A stretch of DNA of 64,000 bases. Origin: Verrucomicrobiota bacterium. Its GTDB lineage: Bacteria > Verrucomicrobiota > Verrucomicrobiia > Verrucomicrobiales > Verrucomicrobiaceae. The stretch spans positions 62,001 through 126,000 of the forward strand of contig JANYCZ010000071.1 in the NCBI GenBank assembly GCA_025360015.1, written 5' to 3'. The notes below the pieces were generated by a model. That model was not told the DNA's origin, did no database searches, and saw only the letters and a list, made by a program, of their open reading frames with translations. Made by a program: the position numbers and the translations under genes. Positions within the stretch are counted from its first letter, which is position 1, and each line of letters begins with the position of its first letter. Shown here piece after piece: positions 25,731-34,168 of this stretch.

Positions 25731-27269
25731 TCACGCAGCGGCGTTTCCCTTCAGGGGTGCGCGCACATCCTTCGCTTTCGGATTCATCGCCGTGATGCTG
25801 TTGAGGAAGCTGATCGTCACATTGTCATCGTCAAACACGCATGTCACTGTGTCGCTGTGCGGTGTCTCATAGTAGCGCCACTGCATCACCAGCGTCCGGT
25901 CATCCGTCCACGCTGCGCTCGCGGCGATCTTGGAGAGTGGCGTCTGCTTCGGCATGCCACCCGAGATGAGCCGCGGCGGCGTGCCCGGGAAGGCGGCCTC
26001 GCAACGCTGCCAGGATTCAAATCCGCAGATGATCTTGTGATCGTCGGCGGTGAAAGAGCAGGTGTCGTCTTTGAAGCCCATGGCGGCCGTCTTCAGACCG
26101 AGGTCGTTGGTTTCCAGTCGGAAGGTGCGATCCTTGGCCGCAGGCGATGTCTTGCCACCTTGCTGTGGCATGAGGTTGAGATTTAACGTGCGCTTCATCC
26201 CCTCGCCGATGGGTGCTCCGAAAGCTGGCAGCAGATGCTTCCACACCAGATCAAGCTGGCCCTGCATGTTCTTGTTCTCACTCGTCATCACGATCACCGC
26301 ATCTTGCTCCGGCAGCACGATCGTGAACTGACCAAACGCCCCATCGCCCCGAAATCCTGTGCCCTGGCAGCGCCAGAACTGGTAGCCGTAGCCCTGCATC
26401 CAGTCGTTCTTCGCCTTGGGCCGGTCCGGCTTGTCACCACCGGGCTGCTGAATGTGGAAGCGTGTTGCCTCCTCCACCCACGCGGCAGGCAGCAGTTGCT
26501 CGCCGTTCCATTTTCCTTTTTGCAGCAGGAACTGGCCAAATTTCGCCATGCCCTCTGTCTGAATGCTCAGCCCCCAGCCGCCGGTGTTGATGCCATGCGG
26601 GCAGGTCTCCCACTTCATCCCCTGGATGCCCAGCGGTGCAAACAAACGCGGCGTCAGGTAGTCCAGCACCGTCTGGTGCGTGAGCCTCTGCACAATGGCG
26701 GAGCACATATACGTGGCGGCGCTGTTGTACATGAACTGCGTGCCCGGCGCGTGGGCGATGTTCTGCGCCAGAAACGCCCGCGCCCAGTTCTCCTCTTTCA
26801 CCATCACGCCCGTCGGTTCCTTTTCATTCCCCGTGGCCATCGTCAGCAGATCCTTCACCCGCATCGCCGCCAGATTCTCGCTGATCGTTGCCGGCAGATC
26901 ATCGGGGAAAAACGAGACCACCTTGTCTTCCACACTCAGCTTGCCCTCGGCCACCGCAAACCCCACCGCCGTGGAGGTGAAGCTCTTGCTCATCGAGTAC
27001 ATCGTGTGCACGAACTCCGGTCCATACGGTTTCCACCAGCCCTCCGCGATCACCTTGCCATGCCGCAGCATCATGAAGCTGTGCAGTTCAAACTTTTCTT
27101 TTTCCACCGCCGCCAAAAACTCCAGAATCCTCTCGGAAAACACCCCCTGCGATTCCGGCGTGCTGCGCGCAAGCTGGTCGGGGGTCGCTTCGGCGAAAGC
27201 CTGCGGAATCCACAGGCTGAATGGCGTGAGGCTGGCGTAGCGAAGAAAAGAACGGCGGGAGGTGGTCAT
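25731..27269 (-). CDS. Exported serine hydrolase, beta-lactamase class C family
   Basis: A 512-residue protein. The N-terminus MTTSRRSFLRYASLTPFSLW carries a twin-arginine-like SRRSFL motif, so Tat export is likely. The penicillin-binding fold is shown by the SxxK motif S92-M-S-K95 in YSMSKSFTST, the YxN motif in MYNSAATYM, and DYLTPRLFAPLGI with MKWETCPHGINTGGWGLSIQ. Family members are esterases, D-aminopeptidases or lactamase-like enzymes; substrate unknown. The C-terminal 120 residues form an extra beta-rich domain. It is followed after 43 bp by no gene on the same strand until 25478. Confidence 0.85.
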   Translation of the reverse strand: MTTSRRSFLRYASLTPFSLWIPQAFAEATPDQLARSTPESQGVFSERILEFLAAVEKEKFELHSFMMLRHGKVIAEGWWKPYGPEFVHTMYSMSKSFTSTAVGFAVAEGKLSVEDKVVSFFPDDLPATISENLAAMRVKDLLTMATGNEKEPTGVMVKEENWARAFLAQNIAHAPGTQFMYNSAATYMCSAIVQRLTHQTVLDYLTPRLFAPLGIQGMKWETCPHGINTGGWGLSIQTEGMAKFGQFLLQKGKWNGEQLLPAAWVEEATRFHIQQPGGDKPDRPKAKNDWMQGYGYQFWRCQGTGFRGDGAFGQFTIVLPEQDAVIVMTSENKNMQGQLDLVWKHLLPAFGAPIGEGMKRTLNLNLMPQQGGKTSPAAKDRTFRLETNDLGLKTAAMGFKDDTCSFTADDHKIICGFESWQRCEAAFPGTPPRLISGGMPKQTPLSKIAASAAWTDDRTLVMQWRYYETPHSDTVTCVFDDDNVTISFLNSITAMNPKAKDVRAPLKGNAAA

Positions 27270-27312
27270 GGGATGAGATTACAACGGCGCATGTGCAAAT
27301 GACAAGCCCTCC

Positions 27313-28404
27313 TCAAGCCGACGGCTTGGCCGCTTCCACTTTCACCCCGCTCATCGGATCATGCGTCACCGCATCCCAGGCGAGTTGTTGCAGCAGCGCA
27401 TTGAGTTCCGTCGCCTGCGGCGCATCTTTCAGAGCCGCCGGCACCGGCAGTCCAACAGGGCTGCGCTGGTAGATCGCGGCAAAGTGGCAGTAAGTCACCA
27501 GCACCGACAGCGCTGGCATCGGATGACCGAGATCATCCTTGAACAGATCCGCCTGCTTCGTGATGCCCGGCGCCTTGCCTTCGATCACACGCTCGCGCAG
27601 CGCAAAGACCGCATCACCCACGGGGATGATGTGGACAGCCTCCTTGCCCACGGCCGTGTTGAGCGCCGTCACCTGGGCTTCGAGTTGGGTGTTCCATTGC
27701 TCGCGTTGCATCTCACGCAGCTTTGTCAGGCTCTCCACCGTGGCGTCATTGCGCATGGCATTGTGAAATTCACCCGTCAGGTTGCCATCCTTCGCGGGCC
27801 AGGAGGCCTGCACCAGCACGCGCAGCTTCGGGTTTTTCTCCAGCCCCAGCTTGGTGAAGTTGTCGATGCCTTCGTCAGGCAGAATCATGTGCGGTGAAAG
27901 CGTGAGCACATCCACACTGCCTTCGCGCAGCGCCGTCTTCGCCAGATTTTTGTCATCTTCCACCTCCCAGTGCTGCAGCGTGCGCGAGCCGCCGATCATC
28001 TGCCGCCCCGCATCCTGATACCCGATGCCCGCCGCCTCGGCCATCTTCGGCAGCATCGAGGCCGTGAAAATCATGAAGCTATGCGCACAGACAAACACGC
28101 GCGGTCCGGGCGGCAGGCCCGCCGACGCCGGCGTGGTAAATTCGCCAGGCGTGCTGGTGTTCGCGCTGCCCTTGTTGGATTTGGCGGCCAGCAGCGCCTT
28201 CAGCTCCGGGTGCGCCTCCAGATACTTCAGCGCCTCATCCACCGAGAGCGTGCCATTCTTGTCCGCGTCCGAGTCAGGGTAAAGCTTCAGTGCCATCGCC
28301 AGCCGTGCTTCGAGGCCGCCTTTTTTCGCAGCCACTTGCGCGATCAGCCAGGTGGCTCCCAAACAGAAAGCGATGACGGTTAATAGACGGATTCTTGATT
28401 TCAT
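27313..28404 (-). CDS. Exported SGNH-like protein with EF-hand
   Basis: A 363-residue protein with a signal peptide (residues 1-25). Next comes an EF-hand calcium loop (DSDADKNGTLSVDEA, about residues 43-57) and an Ala/Ser/Thr linker. The main domain starts GPRVFVCAHSFMIFTASMLP and resembles SGNH/GDSL-like proteins; GGSRTLQHWE and KDDLGHPMPALSVLVTYCHF (Asp/His in the last block) may form the active site. The canonical GDS serine is replaced by AHS, so activity is uncertain. It lies 43 bp upstream of nothing obvious and shares orientation with the serine hydrolase downstream. Confidence 0.7.
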   Translation of the reverse strand: MKSRIRLLTVIAFCLGATWLIAQVAAKKGGLEARLAMALKLYPDSDADKNGTLSVDEALKYLEAHPELKALLAAKSNKGSANTSTPGEFTTPASAGLPPGPRVFVCAHSFMIFTASMLPKMAEAAGIGYQDAGRQMIGGSRTLQHWEVEDDKNLAKTALREGSVDVLTLSPHMILPDEGIDNFTKLGLEKNPKLRVLVQASWPAKDGNLTGEFHNAMRNDATVESLTKLREMQREQWNTQLEAQVTALNTAVGKEAVHIIPVGDAVFALRERVIEGKAPGITKQADLFKDDLGHPMPALSVLVTYCHFAAIYQRSPVGLPVPAALKDAPQATELNALLQQLAWDAVTHDPMSGVKVEAAKPSA

Positions 28405-28457
28405 GATGGGGTGAAGACGCGACAGCCTTCTGTTTATATCAATCTATATCAATCGAT

Positions 28458-28847
28458 TCAATTCGCCGTACCGGACTCTTTTTTGATCGGAGCATGCCGG
28501 CCAAATAAAATCGCCACGGCAAAAGGAGCCATCTTCTTGTCCACATGTCCCACTCCCACTGCGGTCTCCAGCTTCCATGCCGGTGGCACACCCAGCGCAG
28601 CAGCCTGCCGTTGCCCTGTGGCATAGAAATTCTGGCCGCGCGCAAACCGATGCAGCTCTGTGCCATAGCCTCCGGAGTGCGACGCCAGCCCTTGCGCCAT
28701 AGCCTCCGGCGTGCGACGCAGATTTGCCTGCTTGGGATCCGTATCCGCTGTGCCGAGCAGCACGACCAGCGGCCTCTGCAGCATCGCCTTGATCCCGTCC
28801 TCATGAATGCCACTGCCACGCAGACCGTTCACCGTCAGATCAGGCAT
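28458..28847 (-). pseudogene. Truncated alpha/beta hydrolase, C-terminal fragment with internal duplication
   Basis: The open frame reads RPLVVLLGTADTDPKQANLR, RRTPEAMAQG, LHRFARGQNFYATGQRQAAA and VPPAWKLETAVGVGHVDKKM, the C-terminal third of a family of exported alpha/beta hydrolases; the last His is probably the catalytic one. The N-terminal two thirds, including the nucleophile, are missing. Eleven residues are inserted after MAQG, caused by a direct duplication with a 34-bp period (copies at 28662-28685 and 28696-28719). The fragment borders a repeat-rich stretch and a transposase gene, so loss by rearrangement is likely. Confidence 0.65.
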
Positions 28848-28900
28848 CGTTCACCATCCGGCTGAGCACAGCAGGCGCCCTAGGGCGCCCTCGGCTCGCT

Positions 28901-28930
28901 TTCCGAAATCAGTTTTTGTGAACCGCTATA
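28901..28930 (+). repeat. Dispersed repeat S, copy 1
   Basis: TTCCGAAATCAGTTTTTGTG followed by AACCGCTATA. Nearly the same 30-mer recurs at 44236-44265, and a degenerate relative is at 39572-39598. It is outside genes in all cases. Confidence 0.6.
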
Positions 28931-28985
28931 GGCGTCACGTTGGCCCATTTCAGCAATGGGCGTCACGTTGGCCCATTTCAGCAAT
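28931..28985. repeat. Tandem 28-bp direct duplication
   Basis: GGCGTCACGTTGGCCCATTT plus CAGCAAT occurs at 28931-28957 and again at 28959-28985. It directly follows repeat S and precedes the RAYT gene, whose 3' end is at 29030. Confidence 0.9.
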
Positions 28986-29029
28986 GCGACCCTGCCAGTC
29001 ATCATCCCATCATGGGCTTCCTGCCTGAT

Positions 29030-30166
29030 TCATCCCAGCGGTCGCAGGCGGAGCCGGCGCAGTGTGTAGAAGGGCTCGGCAGATTCCGCGATGCGTCTGG
29101 CCCCTTGCTTGCGCTTCGGGCCAAACCGCTCCCGCTGCGCCTCAAAGATGCCTTCCACAAACTCCTTGCTCCCCAGTACCACGCCGTCGCTGAAGTAGCG
29201 CACGCGCAGCCGCACCAGTTCTGCTGGGCTGAGTTTGCCTTTCTCCGCCAGCACCGTGCGGGCTGACTCCGCAGTCACGCCGCGTTTTACCACACTCTCA
29301 TTCTGCACATCCTTCACCTCGCGTCCCTCATCATGCAGCAGGCAGCGATACGCTTCCGCCGCCCCCGCGCTCTTCCAACCGTCCACTGGTTTGCCCAGCG
29401 CTTTGCACAGTCCCCGCTGCGCTCTGCGGCTGCCGCCCAGCGCCTCCGCGTAACCGCACCAGCGGTAGTCCTTCGGGTCCATCACCAGCCCCGCACGTAC
29501 CGGATTCAAATCAATATACGCCGCCATCGTGCGCAGCGGCTCGCCTCTGCCCTCCACCAGCACACTCTTGAAGCGATCCATCCACAGCGTCCCACGTCTG
29601 CCGTGCCGCTTGTTATACCAGCGGCTGAAGCGTTCCTTCACCTCCTTCACAAACAGCGACAGATCGCAAAACCGCTTCTTCAGCGCCTCCACCCTCTGCT
29701 CCGCCAGCGCCGTCAGCCCGCGCTTGCGCAGGTCCGCCAGCTCATCCCGCAGCAGTCCCAGATAGGCACGGCTGTACAGCGTGCGCAGGTGCTCAAATAA
29801 CTTCGCCTCACCCTCCGGCCCATCGAAGCGCTGCAACCACGTCTCCCGGTGCGGCACCTCCGCCAGCAGATGGAAATGATTGCTCATGAGGCAGTAGGTC
29901 ACCACCTTGATGCCAGAGAACTCCGCCATGCGCCAGATCACCCGCCGCAGCGCCTCCTTCTCCACCTCATCAAACAGCACCTCGCCACCGCAGGTGCGTG
30001 ACATCACATGGTAGCAATAAGACTCCAGCGGCCCCTTGCCTAGGATGCGGCACCGTCCGCCGGACCAAGAACGCGCACCCGGATAGAGCCCGGTTTTCGC
30101 ATTCACACCGACAAGCTGCTCTTCCAGCGGGGGAGTTTGAGAATCAGAAGATTGGACACGTTTCAT
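29030..30166 (-). CDS. REP-associated Y1 transposase (RAYT-like), copy 1
   Basis: A 378-residue HUH/Y1 nuclease-family transposase. The Y1_Tnp core (about 40-220) shows YCYHVMSRTCGGE, the metal-binding HxH in CLMSNHFHLLAEVPHRE, and the RAYT-type block FSRWYNKRHGRRGTLWMDRF with YIDLNPVRAGLV. About 150 extra C-terminal residues (SPAELVRLRVRYFSDGVVLG, EFVEGIFEAQRERF, RRLRLRPL) make it about twice as long as usual RAYTs. A copy differing at only scattered positions is at 61050-62186. Such proteins mobilise short GTAG-headed hairpins; several lie in this window. The ATG at 30166 matches the start of the second copy. Confidence 0.85.
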   Translation of the reverse strand: MKRVQSSDSQTPPLEEQLVGVNAKTGLYPGARSWSGGRCRILGKGPLESYCYHVMSRTCGGEVLFDEVEKEALRRVIWRMAEFSGIKVVTYCLMSNHFHLLAEVPHRETWLQRFDGPEGEAKLFEHLRTLYSRAYLGLLRDELADLRKRGLTALAEQRVEALKKRFCDLSLFVKEVKERFSRWYNKRHGRRGTLWMDRFKSVLVEGRGEPLRTMAAYIDLNPVRAGLVMDPKDYRWCGYAEALGGSRRAQRGLCKALGKPVDGWKSAGAAEAYRCLLHDEGREVKDVQNESVVKRGVTAESARTVLAEKGKLSPAELVRLRVRYFSDGVVLGSKEFVEGIFEAQRERFGPKRKQGARRIAESAEPFYTLRRLRLRPLG

Positions 30167-30167
30167 G

Positions 30168-30405
30168 CCGAGAAAGATGGGCAAAAATCCCACTGGAGCA
30201 ACAACTAAATGACTGGCATGTATTTCCGGCGCAGTGGCGGGATGAATTGTTGGAAGCCATTGCCGCAGTGACCAACCCGGAGCGATCCGGGAGACGAGAA
30301 CCAAGGGCCAAGAAACGACGCCCCAAAACGCATCAACTGCTCACGCAGCCGCGTCATAAATTCCAAGAGATTCCTCACCGTGAAAAATATCGAAAGGCGG
30401 CTTAA
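30168..30405 (+). pseudogene. IS4-family transposase, C-terminal remnant (plus strand)
   Basis: The frame reads WRDELLEAIAAVTNPERSGR, then REPRAKKRRPKTHQLLTQPR, and ends HREKYRKAA with TAA at 30403-30405. This KRRPKxxxLLTxPRHxFxE tail is characteristic of IS4-type transposases. Everything upstream, including the DDE residues, is missing, replaced by the RAYT gene. A homologous tail lies inverted at 31433-31564. Confidence 0.65.
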
Positions 30406-30433
30406 TTAAGTGCCATTCATGCCAGGCATCTTT
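30401..30433 (+). repeat. IS terminus, copy T1
   Basis: CTTAATTAAGTGCCATTCAT followed by GCCAGGCATCTTT overlaps the stop codon of the IS4 remnant. It is the inverted counterpart of T2 at 31409-31437; together they bracket the AT-rich cassette. ATGCCAGGCAT inside it is itself a palindrome. Confidence 0.75.
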
Positions 30434-30474
30434 TCTTTTTGGTGCCCGCTGTGGGTTGTCCTATGCCTATGAGT

Positions 30475-30978
30475 TCAATTTATCATTTTCCCGTCACTAA
30501 TCATATACCGGCATTCTTGGTCATTCTCAGCAAACAAGATTTCCCCGTTCACTATTTGAGGATAAACATGCAACTCGGGAAATTTATGTTGCCATGCAAT
30601 ATTCCCGTCAAGGTCAAAACCAATCAACCCAAGCTCATATGACAGCACAACCCGGTTTTTGAAATTGAAGAACACACAGTAATCAAATCCCTCCTCAAAC
30701 ACTTCTGTCCTCTCAATCTCACATAAATGCTTTACCATAGCCCGATCAAGGCAAATAGCGATCACATTGGAACCACATTCACTGACAGCTATGCAGCAAT
30801 GGTCAAATTGATTATATGCTATCCTGTCACCAAAAAAAATGTCTCCAAGGTCACTCTTTTTATAGGTGACCAAGGAGCCATCTGTCAAGGTAATATTGAT
30901 TGCATTTGAAATGCTATCGAACTCGATTTCCCCGCCAGATGGGTTCTTGATTATTAATCCTGATATTAATGAGTTCAT
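30475..30978 (-). CDS. AT-rich hypothetical protein, possible immunity partner
   Basis: A 167-residue acidic protein, rich in beta-strand patterns (EIEFDSISNAINITLTDGSL, YELGLIGFDLDGNIAWQHKF, NGEILFAEND) as in small beta-propeller-like folds. No family recognised. Its start codon lies one base after the stop of the PIN-like fragment upstream, the spacing of a toxin-immunity or toxin-antitoxin pair. Codon use and base composition are far more AT-rich than the chromosome around it. The whole cassette lies between inverted IS termini. The immunity role is inference from that arrangement. Confidence 0.6.
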   Translation of the reverse strand: MNSLISGLIIKNPSGGEIEFDSISNAINITLTDGSLVTYKKSDLGDIFFGDRIAYNQFDHCCIAVSECGSNVIAICLDRAMVKHLCEIERTEVFEEGFDYCVFFNFKNRVVLSYELGLIGFDLDGNIAWQHKFPELHVYPQIVNGEILFAENDQECRYMISDGKMIN

Positions 30979-30979
30979 A

Positions 30980-31378
30980 TTATCGTCCTAAAAGTGGTCC
31001 TATTCCACGTACCTCAGCTCCCATTTTTCGCAATGCTTCAAAAAGAGCTCTGTCTTGAGTGATTATCGCCCGTCCTGATAGTATTCCAGTTGTTCCGATT
31101 ATTCCATCTCCGTTAAGCCCCTGGATTAGATTTCGATCTGGAAACTCTTTTCCAAGTTGTCGGAAGACTTTGGGGTCAGTGAAGCTTTCCAAAGCCTGTC
31201 GAAACCGCGATTGTGTGAGAATGTCTGTTACGTCATCGACAACGGGGAAGGTTCTTGCAAAAGAGGCAGTGTCGGCGGTGAAGCCTTTCGTGCCTTTCGC
31301 TACCTGTTCGTCAATTTCTCGCAAAACTTGTCTTGTGACAACCGCCTTTTCTCCTGGGAGGAGAACTTGTTGGCTAGG
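30980..31378 (-). pseudogene. PIN-like nuclease domain fragment, possible toxin tip
   Basis: The open frame begins just after a TAA at 31379-31381 with QQVLLPGEKAVVTRQVLREI, and continues DEQVAKGTKGF, FPVVDDVTDILTQSRFRQAL, LIQGLNGDGIIGTTGILSGR, AIITQDRALFEALRKMGAEV. The last two blocks follow the PIN-domain pattern of two late acidic residues (GDGIIG and TQDRAL). The N-terminal strand with the first catalytic Asp is not seen and there is no good start codon (TTG at 31324 at best), so it looks like the detached C-terminal end of a larger toxin protein. It is directly followed by the 167-residue gene. Confidence 0.5.
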
Positions 31379-31408
31379 TTATAACTTTTTAACGCATTAG
31401 AATAAAAG

Positions 31409-31437
31409 ATGCCAGGCATGAATGGCACTCAGTTAAG
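31409..31437 (-). repeat. IS terminus, copy T2
   Basis: ATGCCAGGCATGAATGGCAC followed by TCAGTTAAG on the plus strand, the reverse complement of T1 with two mismatches in the shared part. It overlaps the stop of the minus-strand IS4 tail. The core ATGAATGGCACTCAGTTAAG recurs at 43873, 44149 (inverted) and, diverged, at 54281. Confidence 0.75.
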
Positions 31438-31564
31438 CGGCGGCCCGGTAGCGGTCACGATGTTGGATTTCTTGGAACTGATGCCGGGGTCGGGTGAGCA
31501 ACTGGTAGGTTTTCGGGCGGCGTTTTGTTGCCCGTGGTTCTCGTCGTCCGTAGGTATCCGTCAA
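31433..31564 (-). pseudogene. IS4-family transposase, C-terminal remnant (minus strand)
   Basis: Reads YGRREPRATKRRPKTYQLLT then RPRHQFQEIQHRDRYRAAA and TAA (31433-31435). It is homologous to the remnant at 30168-30405 and points toward it. The 5' part is lost where the IS66-type element begins. Confidence 0.65.
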
Positions 31565-31574
31565 ACATAGCCCC

Positions 31575-32400
31575 GTGGGCCCGTCGTAGTCTGCAAGTGT
31601 CGTAGGCATAAGCTACGGCTCTTATGGATGACGCTGAAGCAACGAAGATCTTGAAGCGAGATGCGCTGGGACGTGTCACGCTCACTGGAGAGCAGCGCGA
31701 GCACCTGCTTGATGAGTTTGAACGCAGCGGCCTGAAGGGCAGGCCGTTTGCCCGTCTGGCGGGGGTCAACTATCCGACCTTCGCCTCGTGGATCCAAAAG
31801 CGGCGGCATGCGCGGGGAGACTATGTGCGAGTCTCTCGTCGGCAGGCTGCGGCTGGAAGCGAGCCGCCACGCGCATTGTCCTTGGTGGAGGCCGTGCTGG
31901 CTTCTTCACAGCCTGCCCCAGCAGGCACGCACAACGGCACTGGTGCGGCGGTGCTCCAGCTGAACCTGCCCGGCGGTGCGCACCTCACCATCGCGACGCC
32001 GCAGCATGCCGTTCTGGCGGCTCAGCTTCTCAAAGCCCTCGCCCCATATCCGTCATGCTGAGTTTTCCAGGCAGTTTGAAGATCTTCATTGCGCTCGATC
32101 CCATCGACATGCGCGCGGGCGTCAACACGCTCAGCGCCCTGGTGGCCGAGCGGCTCAAGGAGACCGCACAAAGCGGCGTGCTCTTTGTCTTCACCCACAA
32201 CCGCCGCCGCCTCATCAAGGTGCTCTACTGGGATGGCACGGGGATGTGGCTGATGCTGAAGCGGCTGGAACAAGGCACGTTCTGCTGGCCGCGTGCAGCA
32301 GAGGAAGGACAAATCAAGCTGGAGCTGGTGCCCGAGGCCTTTGCCATGCTCACCGACGGCATCGACATGCATGAGCCAAAGCCGATGGCACCGTGCAGGT
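31575..32400 (+). mobile_element. Truncated IS66-family element
   Basis: Contains the accessory genes tnpA and a truncated tnpB in the canonical order with ATG/TGA overlap, but no tnpC transposase. The left boundary is near the IS4 tail, where TCGTAGGCATAAGCTACGGC marks an imperfect palindrome; the right boundary is lost between the end of recognisable tnpB (about 32375) and fhs at 32506. Boundaries are approximate. Confidence 0.65.
31624..32061 (+). CDS. tnpA: IS66-family accessory protein TnpA
   Basis: A 145-residue protein with an N-terminal helix-turn-helix (GRVTLTGEQREHLLDEFERS, FARLAGVNYPTFASWIQKRR) as in the OrfA proteins of IS66 elements, and a C-terminal LNLPGGAHLTIATPQHAVLA segment shared by the family. 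It helps transposition together with TnpB and TnpC; TnpC is absent here, so the protein is probably non-functional in transposition. The stop overlaps the tnpB start. Confidence 0.75.
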   Translation: MDDAEATKILKRDALGRVTLTGEQREHLLDEFERSGLKGRPFARLAGVNYPTFASWIQKRRHARGDYVRVSRRQAAAGSEPPRALSLVEAVLASSQPAPAGTHNGTGAAVLQLNLPGGAHLTIATPQHAVLAAQLLKALAPYPSC

Positions 32401-32555
32401 GGCTATCTTTGCGGAGCAGCAGTTCCCGACCCACGCGGATTTTTGCCCTCGGAAAACCCTTTGCTTCACCTCAGCCCTTGCCATCCTGCGCGCTTCCATT
32501 CCCGCATGCATCCGGACATCTCTCCCATCGCCGCAGATCTCGGCATCGCGCCTGA
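32055..32555 (+). pseudogene. tnpB: IS66-family TnpB, 3' end replaced
   Basis: The first about 105 residues are clear IS66 Orf2: LKIFIALDPIDMRAGVNTLS, VFTHNRRRLIKVLYWDGTGM, LMLKRLEQGTFCWP, LVPEAFAMLTDGIDMHEPKP. After that the frame reads unrelated Arg/Pro/Ser-rich sequence across the start of fhs to a stop at 32555, so the natural C-terminus has been lost. It starts at ATG 32055, inside the stop of tnpA. Confidence 0.75.
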
Positions 32556-34122
32556 GCACCTCATCCTGCACGGCCGCCACATGGCCAAGGTCAGCCTCAA
32601 GGCCCTGCATGAAAAGCCGCAGCGTGGAAAATTGATCCTCGTCTCCGCCATCACCCCGACTCCGGCGGGCGAGGGCAAAACGACCGTCTCCATCGGCCTC
32701 GCGCAGGGTCTGAAAAAGATCGGCCAAAGCGCGGCCCTGGCACTCCGCCAGCCCTCCATGGGCCCGGTCTTTGGCCGCAAAGGCGGTGCTACTGGCGGCG
32801 GCAAAAGCACCGTGCTGCCCGCGCACTCGATCAATCTGCACTTCACCGGCGATTTTCACGCCATCACCTGCGCGCACAACCTCCTCTCCGCCGTCATCGA
32901 CAACCAGCTTTTCCTCGGCGAGGCGCGCCTCTCGCCCGAGCGCGTGCTGTGGAAGCGCGTCATGGACATGAACGACCGCGCCCTGCGCAGCGTCCGCACT
33001 GCCGTCGGCAAACCCACCGAACGCCTCACCGGCTTCGACATCACCGCCGCCTCTGAAATCATGGCCATCATGTGCCTCGCGGAGTCGCTGCCGGATCTGC
33101 GCCATCGCCTGGAGCGCATCGTCGTCGGCTTCACTGCCGAGGGAGATCCCGTCTATGCCAAAGAATTCCGCGTCATCGGTGCCATGATGGCCCTGCTGCG
33201 CGAGGCCCTGCCGCCCAATCTGGTGCAAAGCGTCGAAGGCGTCCCCGCCTTCCTCCACGGCGGCCCCTTTGCCAACATCGCCCACGGCTGCAATTCCGTG
33301 CTGGCCACCCGCATGGCTCTTGCGTACGCCGACTATGCGGTCACCGAGGCTGGCTTCGCCTTCGATCTCGGCGGAGAAAAATTCATGCACATCAAGTGCC
33401 GTCAAAGCGGCCTCGCGCCTGCTGCCATCGTCATCGTCGCCACCGTTCGCGCCCTCAAGATGCACGGCGGAGCCGCCCAGGACCAGCTCACGCAGACGGA
33501 CACCGCCGCCCTGAGCCGCGGCCTGGAAAATCTCGCCGCGCATCTGGACAGCGCCGCGCAGTTCCAGCGCCCCGTCATCGTCGCCGTCAATCAGTTCACC
33601 AACGATCATCCCGACGAACTCGCCCTCGTGCATGAGTTCTGCCGCTCACGTGGCGTTCCCAGCGCCACCGCCAACGTCTTCGGGGAAGGGGGGGCTGGCG
33701 CGGTTGAGTTGGCCGAAAAAGTACTCGCGGCCCTGCCACAGGAATCCCCCCCGCTCCCCTTCCTTTATCAGCCCGAAGACAGCGTCGAAGCCAAGCTCAC
33801 CGCCATCGCCACAAAGATCTACGGTGCAGACGGCGTGCTGCTCACTGAGGAAGCAAAAGCCAAGCTCGCCCTTTTCGCCCGCAGCGGCTTCGACAAACTG
33901 CCGCTCTGCATGGCCAAGACCCAGGACTCGCTCTCCGACGACGCCAAAAAGCGCGGCCGCCCGCGCGGCTTCACCATCACCGTGCGCGATTTCGAAATCG
34001 TCAATGGCGCGGGCTTCCTCGTCGCCCTCACCGGCACGATGATGCGCATGCCCGCCCTGCCGAAGGTGCCCGCCGCCGAGCGCATCCAGGTCACCGACGA
34101 CGGCATCATGAGCGGCATCTAG
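32506..34122 (+). CDS. fhs: Formate-tetrahydrofolate ligase
   Basis: A 538-residue cytoplasmic enzyme making 10-formyl-tetrahydrofolate from formate, THF and ATP, feeding purine and C1 metabolism. The ATP-binding P-loop is TPTPAGEGKTT; other family blocks are LALRQPSMGPVFGRKGGATG, NLHFTGDFHAITCAHNLL, VLWKRVMDMNDRALR, GFDITAASEIMAIMCLA, IAHGCNSVLATRMAL and GFAFDLGGEKFMHIKCR. The length is slightly below the usual 550-560. The ATG at 32506 starts the conserved HPDISPIAADLGIAPEHL. The truncated IS66 unit abuts it directly, so the native upstream region has been altered. ABC transporter genes follow 46 bp downstream. Confidence 0.95.
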   Translation: MHPDISPIAADLGIAPEHLILHGRHMAKVSLKALHEKPQRGKLILVSAITPTPAGEGKTTVSIGLAQGLKKIGQSAALALRQPSMGPVFGRKGGATGGGKSTVLPAHSINLHFTGDFHAITCAHNLLSAVIDNQLFLGEARLSPERVLWKRVMDMNDRALRSVRTAVGKPTERLTGFDITAASEIMAIMCLAESLPDLRHRLERIVVGFTAEGDPVYAKEFRVIGAMMALLREALPPNLVQSVEGVPAFLHGGPFANIAHGCNSVLATRMALAYADYAVTEAGFAFDLGGEKFMHIKCRQSGLAPAAIVIVATVRALKMHGGAAQDQLTQTDTAALSRGLENLAAHLDSAAQFQRPVIVAVNQFTNDHPDELALVHEFCRSRGVPSATANVFGEGGAGAVELAEKVLAALPQESPPLPFLYQPEDSVEAKLTAIATKIYGADGVLLTEEAKAKLALFARSGFDKLPLCMAKTQDSLSDDAKKRGRPRGFTITVRDFEIVNGAGFLVALTGTMMRMPALPKVPAAERIQVTDDGIMSGI

Positions 34123-34168
34123 CGATGTCTTGCCGCCACGGGGCGCACGCTCTAGCTTGGCACTGCGC

